Origin: Pisaster brevispinus
Taxonomy: Eukaryota > Echinodermata > Asteroidea > Forcipulatida > Asteriidae
Assembly: GCA_023634235.1 (NCBI GenBank)
Contig: JAMKCF010000001.1
Location: 15,200,258-15,264,257, forward strand
Reading direction: 5' to 3'
Length of the DNA stretch: 64,000 bases
Positions 11,767-24,197 of the stretch are shown here, piece after piece. The position numbers and the translations under genes were made by a program. The notes beneath the pieces are model-generated. The model did no database searches. It was not told the DNA's origin and was given only the letters and a program-made list of their open reading frames with translations. The first letter of the stretch is position 1; the number at the start of each line of letters is the position of its first letter.

Positions 11767-11990
11767 TTGGTGTTCGGGCAATCCGCCCGGAACACCTCTT
11801 GTTATTGTTCCGTTTTTTTTTTTAGGTGTTCGGGCAATCCGCCCGGAATACCTCTTATTTTTGTTCCGGTTTTTTGTAGGTGTTCGGCTAACAGCCGAAC
11901 AACTATTGTTATTGTTATGTTTTTTGTTTTGTTTTAGGTGTTCGGGCATTCCGCCCGAAAACCTATTGTTACTGTTCTGTTTTTTTTTTT
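11767..11990. repeat. Tandem array of four GGTGTTCGG hairpins
   Basis: Four units of about 60 bp, each AGGTGTTCGG...CCGAACACC-type inverted arms followed by TTGTTATTGTTC and a T-tract. Two spacer versions occur (GGGCAATCCGCCC and CTAACAGC). Two more units lie at 15845-15945. Short open frames across it are incidental. Confidence 0.75.
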
Positions 11991-13016
11991 CCACTTTTAC
12001 TGAAAACGTTCTCTCGCAACTTTCGCAAAAAGTATAATTTCTAGAGACTTGAAACTTACCATGTACTTAGACCTTGGTGTATAGACGAAACCGCAGCTTT
12101 TTCGGGGCGATGACGTCATCGATGACGTCATAACATCCAAAAAAAAATAATGAGAAAAACTGTAAATCGTCATATCTAGAGAACCATAAATGATAAATAC
12201 AAGATTTTTGCTTCATATGAAAGCTCGACCTTTTGTTTACAACTCTTACACAGAATGTGACCCCATGTGACCTTGACTTCCGGTCGAAAACGGAGGTTTA
12301 AGGTTTTTTGGGGGGAAACGTTGTATCTTATGAACCAAATATGGTACACCTTTATTTATTGTATCATCTGAAGGCCCTTGAACAGTTCTACAAATCTTTC
12401 ATTAAGTACGACCCCATGTGACCTTTACTTCCGCTCAAAACCGGAAGTTGAATTTTCTTACAAAAAGAAAACTCGTCATATCTCATGAACTATAAATGTT
12501 TGAGACTTAAAACTTACTAGGTATTGAGATCTTTGTGTTTAAATACAAATATGTGAAATTCGGTTTGATGATGTCATTGATGACGTCATAACAAAAAATC
12601 AACATTTAATGTTAAAAAAAATCATAATTGGAGAATCACAAATACTACATGTAAGATACTTGCATTATAACAAAGCTCTTGTCAAATTATGCAAATTACG
12701 TACACATTGTGACACCATATGACCTTCGCTTCCGGTTGAAACCGGAAGTTCAAAATTCAGATTTCAAACGTTCATTTCTCATAAACCAAGAAGGGTTTTG
12801 TCTTGAAACTTACTATGTATATAGATCGTAGTATGTTTATGACACCCAAATTGTTTCGGTGTGATGACGTCATAACAATAAATCAACGTTTAATATTTAA
12901 AAAATCATAATCGGAGAACCATAGATGCTACCTGTAAGGTAATTGAACCATAAAAAAAGCTCCGGCCGAGTTATACAAATCACATTCAAAGGGTGACCCC
13001 ATAAGACCCGAGATAG
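11991..13016. repeat. Regulatory-motif cassette block I
   Basis: Successive modules of roughly 150-300 bp, each with a CATAACTC/GAACCA-type segment, TGACGTCA repeats (12109-12130 is a tandem pair) and TGACCTT followed by an inverted CTTCCGG...CCGGAAG palindrome (near 12280, 12425, 12725). No coding sequence. Transposon-derived by its dispersed copies; superfamily unknown. Confidence 0.6.
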
Positions 13017-15130
13017 ATTTTTAAGTGAAATTGGCCTTTAAAATATTAAAATCTCGATCCAATACCTAACGCGGCATGTGACATACTACTCGCGACTGAT
13101 TCCAGTGCAACTGAGTGCTAGCCTTATGTCAAGAGGCTTGTTGCCTGAAATATAAAGCAGCAAAAAACAGGCCAACGTAACAACAGTTGCCACAAGCTGT
13201 GCTGTGTTTACTCCAGTACCACGTGGCCTTCACTAAAGGCTAGAAGTCTGGCATGATTTCTGTGCACGTTTGGACATGTCACAGTTCATCGAACTTTTAA
13301 CGAAAGCTTATCAATGGCGCAACGCTACTGAAATGAATTCCTCTCAACCTGTGTTATATTCGGCGTCAAATTGTTTCCCTTTTCGCCCTTCTGATGGCTT
13401 AACGGTGATATGGAATTGAAGACGAAGTTTCACTGAGATGTTCACCTGCTTCAGTGATTGGTATGACATTTATTATATGAGAAAATGCAAGCAGAAAAGG
13501 ACCAACATTGATAGTGTTTTGATCACACACCGAGATTGCACGGACACGTTCGGACTTGACATCAGCTGGTCAAGGGGGTTGCAGACCGGCACTCACGGCA
13601 GTGTTTTTCGGTGCGACACAGTGAATAAAACGGTAAGCTTCGTTTCAACATCGTCGCTTTTCAGTCAGAATGATCGTGTGTTCCGTATGTAATGCACAGT
13701 TATGTTAATAAAGATTATCCTTAAATTATCAAGTAGTGAGGGTTATTAAAACTAAGGAATGTTTAGTATGATCATGGAGGGGGTAGAATTGGGCATTTTT
13801 GTATAATTGCTGACTCTGTTAGTGTTAGATTTGACACAAAGTGTTCCGCCAACTACGTATTGTAGCATAAATATTTCACAACCCTTCCATGAAAGGTTTT
13901 CATTCATAAGTTGTTCACTTCTAAAACAGTATGCGCACCTTCTACTTGTTACCATCCAATCTTGAAATGTTTTATGTCTTGAATTTTGTTTATTTTACCA
14001 GTTTCATCTTGATTTGCTATCAACTAGTAGTAAGCCCTACAGTGATCATGAAACATATTGAACAGAGTCTGATGCCTGGGAAGGAGTGGAACACAGAAAC
14101 TGGACATGCAGCTTTCAATATGAGCCATCTTCAGCCTTCATGCTTCTGTTAGTTGTCTTCTAAGATTCTTCCTCAATAAAACCATGCTAATGGAGAGTCC
14201 GAAATCATCCACTTGTGTGCTTTGATCTGTAACTTTTCCAAGAGGTAAATTTACAGTAATTTATTCAAAGTTCAAAATTTCACAAAGTTATTCTGCAAGG
14301 TCAAACGTTTCCAAAGGAATTTAAATAAAACTGCTGGCTGAGCCCATTTTCCATTTAAATTATTGCATTATGTTAAACATAGATAACATGACTGTGTGTA
14401 ATACATGTAGGGCCTACTGTGAGACTTTCTGTTGAAATACAACCATTCTAAACACAAGTTATTGTATTTTGGTTGTGCGTTGAAAATAATGTGCTATGAT
14501 TTATATCGTATTAGTGTCAATAAGATAATAGTTTGAGACCTGATATTAGTTAAGTTGTCGTTAATACTGTTTTTCTTTTTCAGAATACAGCACATCCAGT
14601 ATCGGAATGGTTTCCAGTGAAAGATTACACACATGTTGTGTTTCTCTCCTTATTTTCTTGCCGAGTGTATGATGCACCACAGAGGTAGAAATAGTACTTG
14701 ACTAATTTTTGTAATAGTCCAAATTTACGAGAGGCTTAGACTTGTATCATCACGCCGGGCTTTTCTTTTGCATATTTATACAAAACAGGTGTCTTTTACA
14801 GTTCATGCTATCAAAGGTCTTAAATAAACAAACCGTTCTGTACGGAAAACAATGTCCAAAAATCAAGCCAGCTATTTATAAAATACAACCGACAGCTTAC
14901 ACTCTGCTCGACCTATTTTAAGGACATCATCATCAAGTGTACATGTAATGAGAATCCAACTTTAATTGAATTCCTGTTGAAAAATTCTAAGAATTATTAG
15001 CTTAATAATGTCAATATGAATAACATAGCTTGTGTAAACTAATTGTGAATTATTAATCAATAAAGAATCAATTTTTGTTAAAAATAAGTTTGATTCAGTG
15101 AATTGCATATTTGATATATGTACTTGTGAG
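13017..15130. repeat. About 2-kb dispersed repeat, copy 1
   Basis: Collinear with 59,290-62,215. Matching landmarks are AAAATATTRAAATCT near 13035 and 59312, GACGAAGTTTC near 13420 and 60980, AGAAAATGCAAGCAGAAAA near 13480 and 61040, and CCAGTGAAAGAT near 14615 and 61710. A third fragment is at 24,620-24,900. The reading frame at 13438-13692 ends at an unrelated site in the other copy, so I do not call a gene. Confidence 0.6.
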
Positions 15131-15795
15131 TATGTTCAAGCTTCGCATCGAGATCTGTAGCCAAGATGAAAGGGAAGTTGGAAAATGTCGCTACATTTAA
15201 CATAAAAACATTTGACTCACTGCCCTTTCGAATAACATGTACGATTTTATTTTTCACAAGAGGACGGCGTGTTATTTGATGACGTCATCATTGACAGACA
15301 TCGGATTGTTACAATTCATAAGTTGTCTGAACGGTCTTGGTAAATTAAACACGTGCTGCATAATGTGACCCGTTTGACCTTAACATCCGGTTCAAACCGG
15401 ATGTCGACATTTAATGTTTTCAAAAAAGCATAACTTCAGAACCACACATTGGGTTTTGACAATCCATGCATCATTTGGAAGGTGTGTAACAAGTGAAGAA
15501 ACGATACACATAATTATACCCCATTTGACCTTGACTTCCGATTCAAACCGAAAGTTAATTTTTATTATTCGAAAAAATAATAACTTCTTAACCAAACATA
15601 CGATTTTTACGATATATAAATCATCGTAATTGTCTTCACAAACGCTAAACAAAGTGTGACCCAATTTGACCTCGACTTCCAGTTTAAAACGGCAGTTGAA
15701 TTAATTGGAAAACAATCTAACTTTTGAACCAGACATTGGGTTGATATGGTTAAATGTCGTCACCAGTTCATTTAATCACAATCTGACATCACTTA

Positions 15796-15839
15796 CGAAC
15801 ACCTGTGTGTTTGTTGTTTACAAACACTGTACGTCTAGT
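15796..15839. repeat. Cassette boundary hairpin 2
   Basis: CGAACACC, stem GTGTTTGT/ACAAACAC (15807-15814/15820-15827), then TCTAGT and two GGTGTTCGG hairpin units. Confidence 0.6.
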
Positions 15840-15947
15840 TTTTTTAGGTGTTCGGCTAACAGCCGAACAACAATTGTTATTGTTCTGTTTTTTTTGTTTT
15901 TTTGTTTTTTAGGTGTTCGGCTAACAGCCGAACAACTATTGTTTCCT

Positions 15948-16560
15948 CGCGTTCTTCTTTCCCTGTGAACCTTCTCCAGCAATTTTAAACAAAAGTAAAG
16001 CTTGTACAAATTTAAAACTTACTGTGTACATAGGCAATAGTGAGTAGATGAAACCGCCACTTTTTTGGAATGATGACGACATGACAAGGTTTTTAATGTT
16101 GAAAAATGACCATTTGCTAATTGCTGTATCTTCGTGAATTTAAAAGCTATGCAACTCATAATTGGGCATCTGATACATCAAGATTGGGGCAACATTTGAA
16201 AAGTTAACGCAAAAATCGCATGACCTTCACTTTCGGTCTTAACGGAAGGTCAAAGTCTGCCTTTGTGTTTTTTCGTAAAAGAAATCAAGTTTTTGTCATA
16301 ACTCAAAATTGTAATTGATTTGAACATTGAAACTCATAAGGCAATTAAACATTAACATCAACACGCCACAAACATGATGATGTCATGATGACGTCATCGG
16401 GTATTGAATTACATTAAATCAATGTTTAATATTTGTAAAAAATCATAACTCATGAACCACATGTTGGATTTTTACAATCTATACATCATCGGATTGTTCG
16501 TTAAAAGGTCAACAAATGCTACACACAACATGACCCCATTTGACCTTGACTTCCGGTTGA
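15948..16560. repeat. About 600-bp cassette repeat, copy a
   Basis: Begins with the CGTTCTTCTTTCCCT motif. It is repeated at 17,498-18,140 and in a shorter form at 18,946-19,470 in the same orientation, with high similarity over most of its length. A 17-bp deletion in this copy removes one CRE next to GATGACGACAT. Confidence 0.7.
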
Positions 16561-17497
16561 AATCGGAAGTTAAAGGTACAAATTATGTTATTTGGAGCTC
16601 TGGAGCCTAAGTGAAGCAAAATATGAAAAAACTTTCAATGAATAATATTTTGTTTAGCTCACGAGCATTCTAAAAATATAATACATGACGTCATAGCTAC
16701 GTCACAACGAAAATCGTAGACGAGGACGAATTTGTTTTTATTTTGCTATCTCCAAAACTAAAGCTTGTACCGACTTGAAACTTACCAATTACCAGACCAC
16801 AGTGTGTACATGACAAAAAAACAATTTTTGGAATGATGACGTCATCGATGACGTCATTACGTTAAATTTAAGTTTTATGTTAAAATAATCATATCTCAAG
16901 AACCATATATGCTACATACATGATAATTGTACCATATAAAAGCTTTTGAGGTATTAAACACTTCTTACACACAGTGTGACACCATTTGACCTTTACTTCC
17001 GGTCGAAACCGGAAGTTGAAATTTTGTAAATAAAAAATCGTATCTCATTTACTTAAATGTTTTTGTTAATATAACTACGTGATTTTAAAACCCTTAGACG
17101 ATTCTACAAATGTTTACAATGTGTGACCCCATTTGACCTTCACTTCCGGTCCAAACCGGAAGTATAAGTTTGCACAGACAAAAATGTGTATCTTATTAAT
17201 GAAACGTGGTAATTAATAATCATTAGGCCATGAGAATGAAAGTTATAGATTTGCGTCCGGGCATTTTTGAAATGACATGAGGCTTTTTTTCATTTTTTCA
17301 TTACTCATTATTTTCTCGTAGTAAGCTTATTCAACGATGTAATTGCAATATAACAAGTGTGTATGTAGTTATTAATGCTAGTGATCTTGCTATATTGGGT
17401 ACACAAACTCCTGAGATTTCCCTACATCTGTCTCACATACCATGCGTACTAAAAAAAAAACGTATTTTTGTAATAAACAAAAATTCTAGGTCTAGTT

Positions 17498-18140
17498 TTT
17501 CCTCGTGTTCTTCTTTCCCTCTGAACCTTCTCCAGCAATTTTGAACAAAAGTAAAGCTTGTACAAACTTAAAACTTACTGTGTACATAGGCAATAGTGAG
17601 TAGATGAAACCGCCACTTTTTTGGAATGATGACGACATTGATGACGTCATGACAAGGTTTTTAATGTTGAAAAATGACCATTTGCTTGTTGCTGTATCTT
17701 CGTGAATTTAAAAGCTATGAAACTCATAGTTGGGCATCTGATAGATCAAGATTGGGGCAACATTTGAAAAGTTAACGCAAAAATCGTATGAGCTTCACTT
17801 CTGGTCTTAACGGAAGGTCAAAGTCTGCCTTTGTGTTTTTTCGTAAAAAAATTCAAATTTTTGTCATAACTCAAAATTGAAATTGATTTGAACATTGAAA
17901 CTCATAAGGCAAATGAACATTATCATCAAGACGCCACAAACATGATGATGTCATGATGACGTCATCGGGTATTGAATTACATTAAATCAAAGTTTAATAT
18001 TTGTCAAAAATCATAACTCATGAACCACATGTTGGATTTTTACAATCTACACAACATCGGATTGGTCGTTAAAAGGTCAACAAATGCTGCACAGAACGTG
18101 ACCCTATTTGACCTTGACTTCCGGTTCAAACCGGAAGTTG
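17498..18140. repeat. About 600-bp cassette repeat, copy b
   Basis: Direct repeat of 15,948-16,560. It is preceded by a boundary hairpin (ATTTTTGT/ACAAAAAT near 17463-17483) ending TCTAGT. The CRE missing from copy a is present here at about 17,641. Confidence 0.7.
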
Positions 18141-18945
18141 AAAGTTTGAAAAATTCATATCTCAAAAACTACGTAAAATTTTAACGTTTATTTTGCATCA
18201 GATTATAGATGAGTTATCCTGCCGAAACTTTTGCACAGAGATACGAATACAATGTATGTCAAACCTGTACCAGCCACGCACGTGTACGATGCACGTGTAC
18301 GATGCACGTGTAGTCTCGCTACACGTCCATACAGCCACATGTACATTGCGCGCGTGGTTTAAGTTAACATGTCTGTATTGAAACTGTAAAGCCACATAAT
18401 AGGAATACAATTGGCGTCGCTCGCTGTTTCATCGTATATTGCACATCCAAATAATGGTAGTCCGTGTAATATTTGAAAAATTCATAACTCCTTAACGACA
18501 CATTGGATTGTTACAATCCATACGTCGTTTGAACGGTTCTGATAAATTAAACACGCGCTACACAAATTGTGACCCGGTTGACCTTAACTTCCAGTTCAAA
18601 CGGAAGTTGAAATTTAATGTTTCAAAAAATCATAACTTCTGAACCACACATTAGATTTTTACAATCTATGCATCATTTGGAAGGTAAATTACAAGTGAAG
18701 AAACGATGCAAATGTTTTGCCCTTCGACCTTGACTTCCGGTTCAAACCGGAAGATGAATTTAATAATTAACAAATTAATAACTCCTCAACCACTCATTGT
18801 ATTTTTATCAAGTAAACGTCATCAGAAAGAGCTCCTAACACTTAACAAATGAAACAGAGTGTGTCCTCATTTAACACTGACTTCCGGTTCAAACCGGAAG
18901 TTAAAAATTAATGTTTCAAAACATCATAACTTCTATTTTGTTTTC

Positions 18946-19470
18946 CCCTCGTGTTCTTCTTTCCCTCTGAACCTTCTCCAGCAATTTTCAACAAAAGTAA
19001 GGCTTGTACAACTTTATAACGTACTGTGTACATAGGCAATAGTGAGTAGATGAAACCGCCACTTTTTGGGAATGATGACGACATTGATGACGTCATGACA
19101 AGGTTTTTAATGTTGAAAAATGCCCATTTGCTTGTTGCTGTAGCTCAACGAATATAAAAGCTATGATGTTCATACTTAGGCATCAAATAGATAAAGACTT
19201 GGACAATATTTGAAAAGTTAACGCCAAAATCGCACGACCTTAACTTCCGGGTCGTTACCCTGGGTCAAAGTTCGCCTTCGTGTTTTTTCATCAAAAAACA
19301 ACTTTCGAGCTTATCTACGGAATAACTCAAGATTGAGATTGATTTGAATGTTGAAACTCAACAGATAGATGAACCTTGGTATCAAGACACCACAGACCTA
19401 ACTACGTCATAATGACATCATCGGGCATTAAATTACAATGAATCAAAGTTTAAAATTTGTAAAAATCATA
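18946..19470. repeat. About 600-bp cassette repeat, copy c (partial)
   Basis: Third direct copy, more diverged at its right end. The palindrome near 19240 is degenerate. Confidence 0.6.
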
Positions 19471-19490
19471 TGGCGCGAATTTTTGGGGGA

Positions 19491-19541
19491 ATTCCCAACG
19501 GCGCTCTCTTTGGTCCAACGAAAGAGGGCGCTGTTGGGAAT
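19491..19541. repeat. 51-bp hairpin
   Basis: 21-bp arms (19491-19511 and 19521-19541), ATTCCCAACGGCGCTCTCTTT-like, with a 9-nt loop and one mismatch. It may be a minimal foldback or a structured end of the neighbouring cassette. The interval 19,542-20,169 holds only a degenerate CRE pair near 19,667 and no gene. Confidence 0.6.
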
Positions 19542-20169
19542 AAAGATTTTAGAAACATTGAGCGCTATGTAAAGAGTTGAAAACAAACGTTGAATAAATG
19601 TCTAAATGTCAAATCGCAATAGTTGAGTGATAACGTCTCGCACCAAAACCACCACTTTTTTTGATTGATGACGTCATTGATGACGTCATTACGTTAAATA
19701 GCTAGAAAATTCATATCTTGAAAACCACAAATGCTACCAATAAGCTATTTTCATGGTCTTTTCCACGACAAAAGTGTTTTGTTAGTGTTTTACCTTGCTT
19801 TCGTTTAGAACCGGCTTTTTTATCGTGACATAAGATTTTCAGTTGAAAAACTAAACCTAAAAATCCGGAGTGGCTTTGCATTAACGATCGCATAATGGCA
19901 CTTTTCTAAAACGTTTCAATGGGATTCTCAAATCTGTAATGCACAACATCCTTTGCCAGATGAGCGAACATTTTAAAGTGCCATCATGAGGTGCAAAACA
20001 ACAAACCAAAATAAAACCTGATGCCAATGTAACACAAACATAAACATTTGTCAGAAACGGGAGTTGTTACAAAGTGTGGTACAAGTTTAAATATAAAAAC
20101 GACACATTGTATAAAAATTCATCTTTTTATGTTCAATGTTTTTGAACTACGTCATCATGTAACGTTCAG

Positions 20170-20660
20170 CCGAACACCGTATTTTTGTAATAAACAAAAA
20201 TTCTAAGTCTAGTTTTTTTAATACTTCTTCTTTTTCTTCTTATCCCCCGCGATTGTCCGCCAATAAAGACGCATTTCCCAAACTCACACAACCTTTAAAC
20301 TTCACACATAGTTAGATATATGAGTAGAAGACACAGCCTTAGTGATGTCATGATGACGTCATCAGGTGTCGAATTACGTTAAATCAAAGTTTAATATTTG
20401 AAAAAATCATAACTCCAAAACTACACAATGGATTTTCACATTCTATACATCATCGGATAGGTCTGGTATGACTCTAAAAACGCTACACTGAACGCGACCT
20501 CATTTGACCTTGACTTCCGGTTCAAACAGGAAATTGAATATTTAAAAAAACTACTGATCATTTCATCACAATTTTTACATCAGATTGTAGATCTGTGATC
20601 CTTCCGAAACTTTTGCACAGAAATGATGCCAATATGACCTTAACTTCTGGTACACAGCAC
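20170..20660. repeat. Cassette with boundary hairpin 3, copy of 25,404-25,895
   Basis: CCGAACACC, stem ATTTTTGT/ACAAAAAT, TCTAGT, then CTTCTTATCCCCCGCGATTG, CRE near 20,350 and the TGACCTTGA-palindrome module near 20,508. The same order of parts recurs at 25.4-25.9 kb, with a different hairpin stem. Confidence 0.65.
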
Positions 20661-21429
20661 CGTATCCACGCTGTGAACCAATCACGAAGGAGTACAGAAC
20701 CGTCTCCTCCGTCAACGATTACTAATGAATGAGTAAGAATGCATTATTCATTCCAATTCACATCAGCTTTCTGGATAAGTACAGGTGTGTGTGTAGTCAA
20801 TCTTTGTACGGATGCGCTATTTGATTTCTTCAACTGTCCCCCCCCCCCAAAAAAAAAAATTAAAAAATAAAATAAAATAATAATAATACAATGAAAGGAA
20901 TCTGGTGTAGGCCTAATCGCGGGTAATTGAAATAAGGCATTCAATCCAAACTTCGTTGGTCGTGGGTGCTGGACCCCGTGTGATCGTGACTGTTTATAGC
21001 CGGACTTAAATAATGACACAGGAGCAGTCACTAAAATTTTCTCAGATAGATTGTCTGTATATGCAAAGAACTGGCCACTGGTTTAGATTATAGGAGTTGG
21101 GGGGGGGGGGGGTGCGCATCGGTTTACTAGAATCACGAAACAAACAAGAAACATAAAAATACAGAAATACAAAACAAAATAGAAATAACGAATGAAAGAA
21201 ATAAACTAACAATACAGAAACAAAACATTATGACAGAATCAAACAATTAAAAAACACGAGACAATAATTTCTAAGCTATCTTGTAAGTTAAAGAAAAGTA
21301 CAAGACACAAATTAAATATATTGTTAAATTTCTTTAATTTGTCAAAGGTCTCTTCTTTCTTGTTTTCTTTCCTTTTCTTTTGTCTTTCTTGTTTTCACTT
21401 GTCTTCCTTTTTTATGTTTAAGAAGGTCA
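20661..21429. other. Simple-sequence-rich intergenic, no gene seen
   Basis: A C-tract/A-tract near 20,838, a G-tract near 21,101, and A-rich sequence. No coding signal. Confidence 0.5.
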
Positions 21430-21835
21430 AAAGGCACTGACGGTTCACCTCATTAATATTGAAAAAGCCCTAATCTGTAGCAACCGGCCGGTGTACATTG
21501 ATTAAATGCACTGACGGTTTACTGTCAACAGTAAACAAAGCCCTAATCCGTAGGAACCGTCTCATGTACAATGATAAAAAGCCCTGACGGTTCACTTCTC
21601 ACAAAACCTTAATCCGTACGAACCGTCTCATATACAATGATAAAAAGCCCTGACGATTCACTTCTCACAAAACCTTAATCCGTACGAACCGTCTCATGTA
21701 CAATGATAAAAAGCCCTGACGATTCACTTCTAACAAAACCTTAATCCGTACGGACCGTCCCATGTACAATGATAAAAAGCACTGATGTTCCTCTCATTAG
21801 TAGTTACAAAGCCCCAATTCGTACAAGCAATTTCA
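21430..21835. repeat. Tandem repeat of about 64 bp, six units
   Basis: Units contain GCCCTGACGRTTCACTTCT, CCTTAATCCGTACGAACCGT and ATGTACAATGATAAAA. The outer units are diverged and the inner ones nearly identical, as expected for unequal exchange. The interval 21,836-22,262 holds nothing recognisable. Confidence 0.75.
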
Positions 21836-22262
21836 CATGTACGTGTCATTTTCCTTTCTTATGTGAAATTTCAGAACTGTTAACATTTATATTAATAGAA
21901 GTGTCAGATTTATACGGAAAGTTCAAGCAATAAACCACAAGGGAAACTGACTGGTTAAATGTTTAATTAATTAATGTATTTATTCAAAACTTTATGTAAT
22001 CACGTCAAGACACTTTCAACCAAAAAGATTGTTTTTCAGCGGGCCATGAAAATATACACAAAACAGTAGAACAGCAAACAAAATTAAGGAAAACAGCTAT
22101 TTTCGTGCTGAAAAAAGAAAGACAAAATGACGAGAGGGTGAGAATTGAATCTTGTCCCTATATAAAGTACACAGTTTTGCAATTTCAACTGAAATGAAAC
22201 CATCTACTCAGTTATCTTAACAGTATGTGGGTTTCTGTGAGGCTTTGGTGCCAAAATAGGAA

Positions 22263-22452
22263 AAGGGCAAAATTTCATAGAGCTGTTTAAGCAGCAAATA
22301 ATGCTTGACAATTTTCTGCTAAGTAAAGCAAAGATACCAGTCACAGAGGATATATGTGGATTGGTATTTCGACTGGTAACCTTATTCTGGTGAAGATTAT
22401 TTTGTTGTACTTAGCTATTTTTGTGCTTAAGCAGCTCCATGAAATGGGGCCT
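22263..22452. mobile_element. MITE-like inverted repeat, about 190 bp
   Basis: The left end contains AATTTCATAGAGCTGTTTAA and the right end the inverted counterpart (GCTTAAGCAGCTCCATGAAA). No coding capacity. Between 22,453 and 22,757 I see no feature. Confidence 0.6.
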
Positions 22453-22757
22453 AGGTCGTGATCTACCGTACAATGGATATGTAAACAGATATGTAATCAT
22501 GACCAGTAACAGACTCGATCCGTAAAGTTGCGGATAGATCACCAGTCAACAATGCAAATTCACTAATCAGTAAGTAGCACGCTACATGTCAAATCCCTGA
22601 AAGACCTGACTATATAATTATTACGGCTAACATAGGGGTTTATTTATTTTATCTGCTAATTTTCTTTTTCTTATCAAACATTTACATAAAACACAAATTA
22701 AAAAAACGTAAGAATAAACAACATATATGAGGCAAAATGTTTTGATTTAAAACTAAT

Positions 22758-24197
22758 TTAGTGAATTTCTTCAGAAAGATGAATGTGTCGTTGTGCCAGG
22801 AATGCACACAGCTCAGCAACAATGGGCATCATCCATCTGGGATGTCGATACAGTTCCTTTACGGCTCTGTATGTCTTGAAGTAAGAAATTACGTGCTCTT
22901 CGTGGATTCGACTTTTAGCGTGCTCCTCGTTGAAGATGTGCATTGCTGTCTGTTCATCTATGTCAGCAACTTGCCGGATCTGATCCCTTCGGAATTTGGT
23001 CATGGTGGGATATCTGTTGGCATATCCTTTGTCTGCTAGTAGATATGTCTGGTCAGGGAAAGGCAGATCAAGACCTGGTCCTATTCTTGGTATCAAAGCA
23101 TACTGACTCGCATCATTCATGCGTCCCAGGAAACCACTCTGGACATACCGTATGTTACAACTGTTGTCGATTACAATCTAAAAGGGGGGGGGGGGGGACA
23201 AAATACATTAACTGCAATAATACACATAGCTTCTAACACGACATCTTGCAAACACCCCCTGTCTTAAAATCACAGATTAAGTTCGAAAGACTTTTATATT
23301 GAAATCCACTATATTTCCCCAAGACTTTAATTATTATGTTCTGTTTTCTTATGGAAAATAAACTAAACAATTAATTTTCACATTAAAAAGGATGCCTTCT
23401 ATGCATCTGGTCAAGATACTTTCACGAGAGGGTTTAATTTAGGCTGAAATTGCAGAAATGTGTGATTTGAGGGTCCAGTTTTCTTGGTTCCATTGTTTGG
23501 TGGAAATACCAGATTTGAACAGATTGCTTGCAACCCCACGATCCTCCAAAGTTTTTGGAAGTGAGGGTTATGATCGTCGCAACTTGATGTAATGTGATTA
23601 TAGCAACATGGTGGGGCTAAGAAAACTTTCAATATTTACCTGGGTACTCATGCAGTGGTATCGGGAATATCCGCTGTAGAATTCATGTTGGTTCTCAGTC
23701 TGTGGTCTCTGTATTTCATGCAGTGTACCGTCGATAGCACCGACCGCACCATGAAATATCGGCCACCGGCCTCGGAGTTCTAGCCAATGTTCAATTGCAG
23801 GCCAAGAAACTTTAGAATTAAAATAATACCAAAGTAACGGGATAATAACGTAAAGTTCTCTTGTAATGGCTGCATGAGAAATGTTAAATAAACTGGACAA
23901 AACATCATAAGTGGGATACTGGCGCAACCAAATCATTGCCATCAAAAGCCTGTTTCGTGCTGAGTGTCGATGTTGTCGTCCACCTCTTTGGTTTCTGAGA
24001 AACGGCTCCAAATCTGTAACGATTTCCATCATAGACTCCGGTGTCTCCCCCGACATCCGGAAAAATCTCGGGGGATCTCTCTCCAAGTCAGAAAATAAAT
24101 CTCGTGGGTCCACGTCTTCTTGGCCATGAAAATTAGGGAAAAGAAGAGTGTATAATCTCGGCACCGGCAAAGGCAAGCCAAAAATACAGCTACACAA
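22758..24197 (-). CDS. PIF/Harbinger-type transposase (HARBI1-like), two exons
   Basis: Exon 1 is 24197-23640 and exon 2 is 23177-22758. The intron has donor GTAAAT and acceptor TTTTAG, and both exons are in phase 0, giving about 325 residues, close to family size. Exon 1 has the N-terminal helical region and the first catalytic Asp in GAIDGT, followed by a Tyr-rich SGYSRYHC segment. Exon 2 has the second Asp in LADKGYANR and a Glu in HEEHV before a Lys-containing helix, matching the DDE_4 nuclease fold. There is no ATG in frame at the 5' end. An ATG-led frame just upstream is out of phase, so the 5' end is either frameshifted or in a further exon. No Myb/SANT partner gene or clear terminal repeats were found. 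A G-tract sits just inside the intron acceptor on the plus strand. Confidence 0.8.

Larger units (their letters stand above)
15131..19490. repeat. Regulatory-motif cassette block II
   Basis: The densest part of the family. CTTCCGG...CCGGAAG-type palindromes preceded by TGACCTT or close variants lie near 15375, 15535, 15675, 16220, 16545, 16995, 17145, 17795, 18115, 18585, 18730, 18875 and 19240, with CRE motifs near 15282, 16395, 16845, 17645, 17955 and 19090. Some palindromes have mutated on both arms together (ATCCGG...CCGGAT at 15375). No gene seen. Confidence 0.65.

Noticed and set aside
13380..13440. Possible box C/D snoRNA (TGATGGC ... CTGAGA), also near 59,570 and 60,950
   Set aside because: The C box deviates from the consensus, there is no terminal stem, and the block is part of a dispersed 2-kb repeat.
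21430..21835. CRISPR-like array
   Set aside because: Units are contiguous and diverge gradually, with no unique spacers. The setting is eukaryotic.
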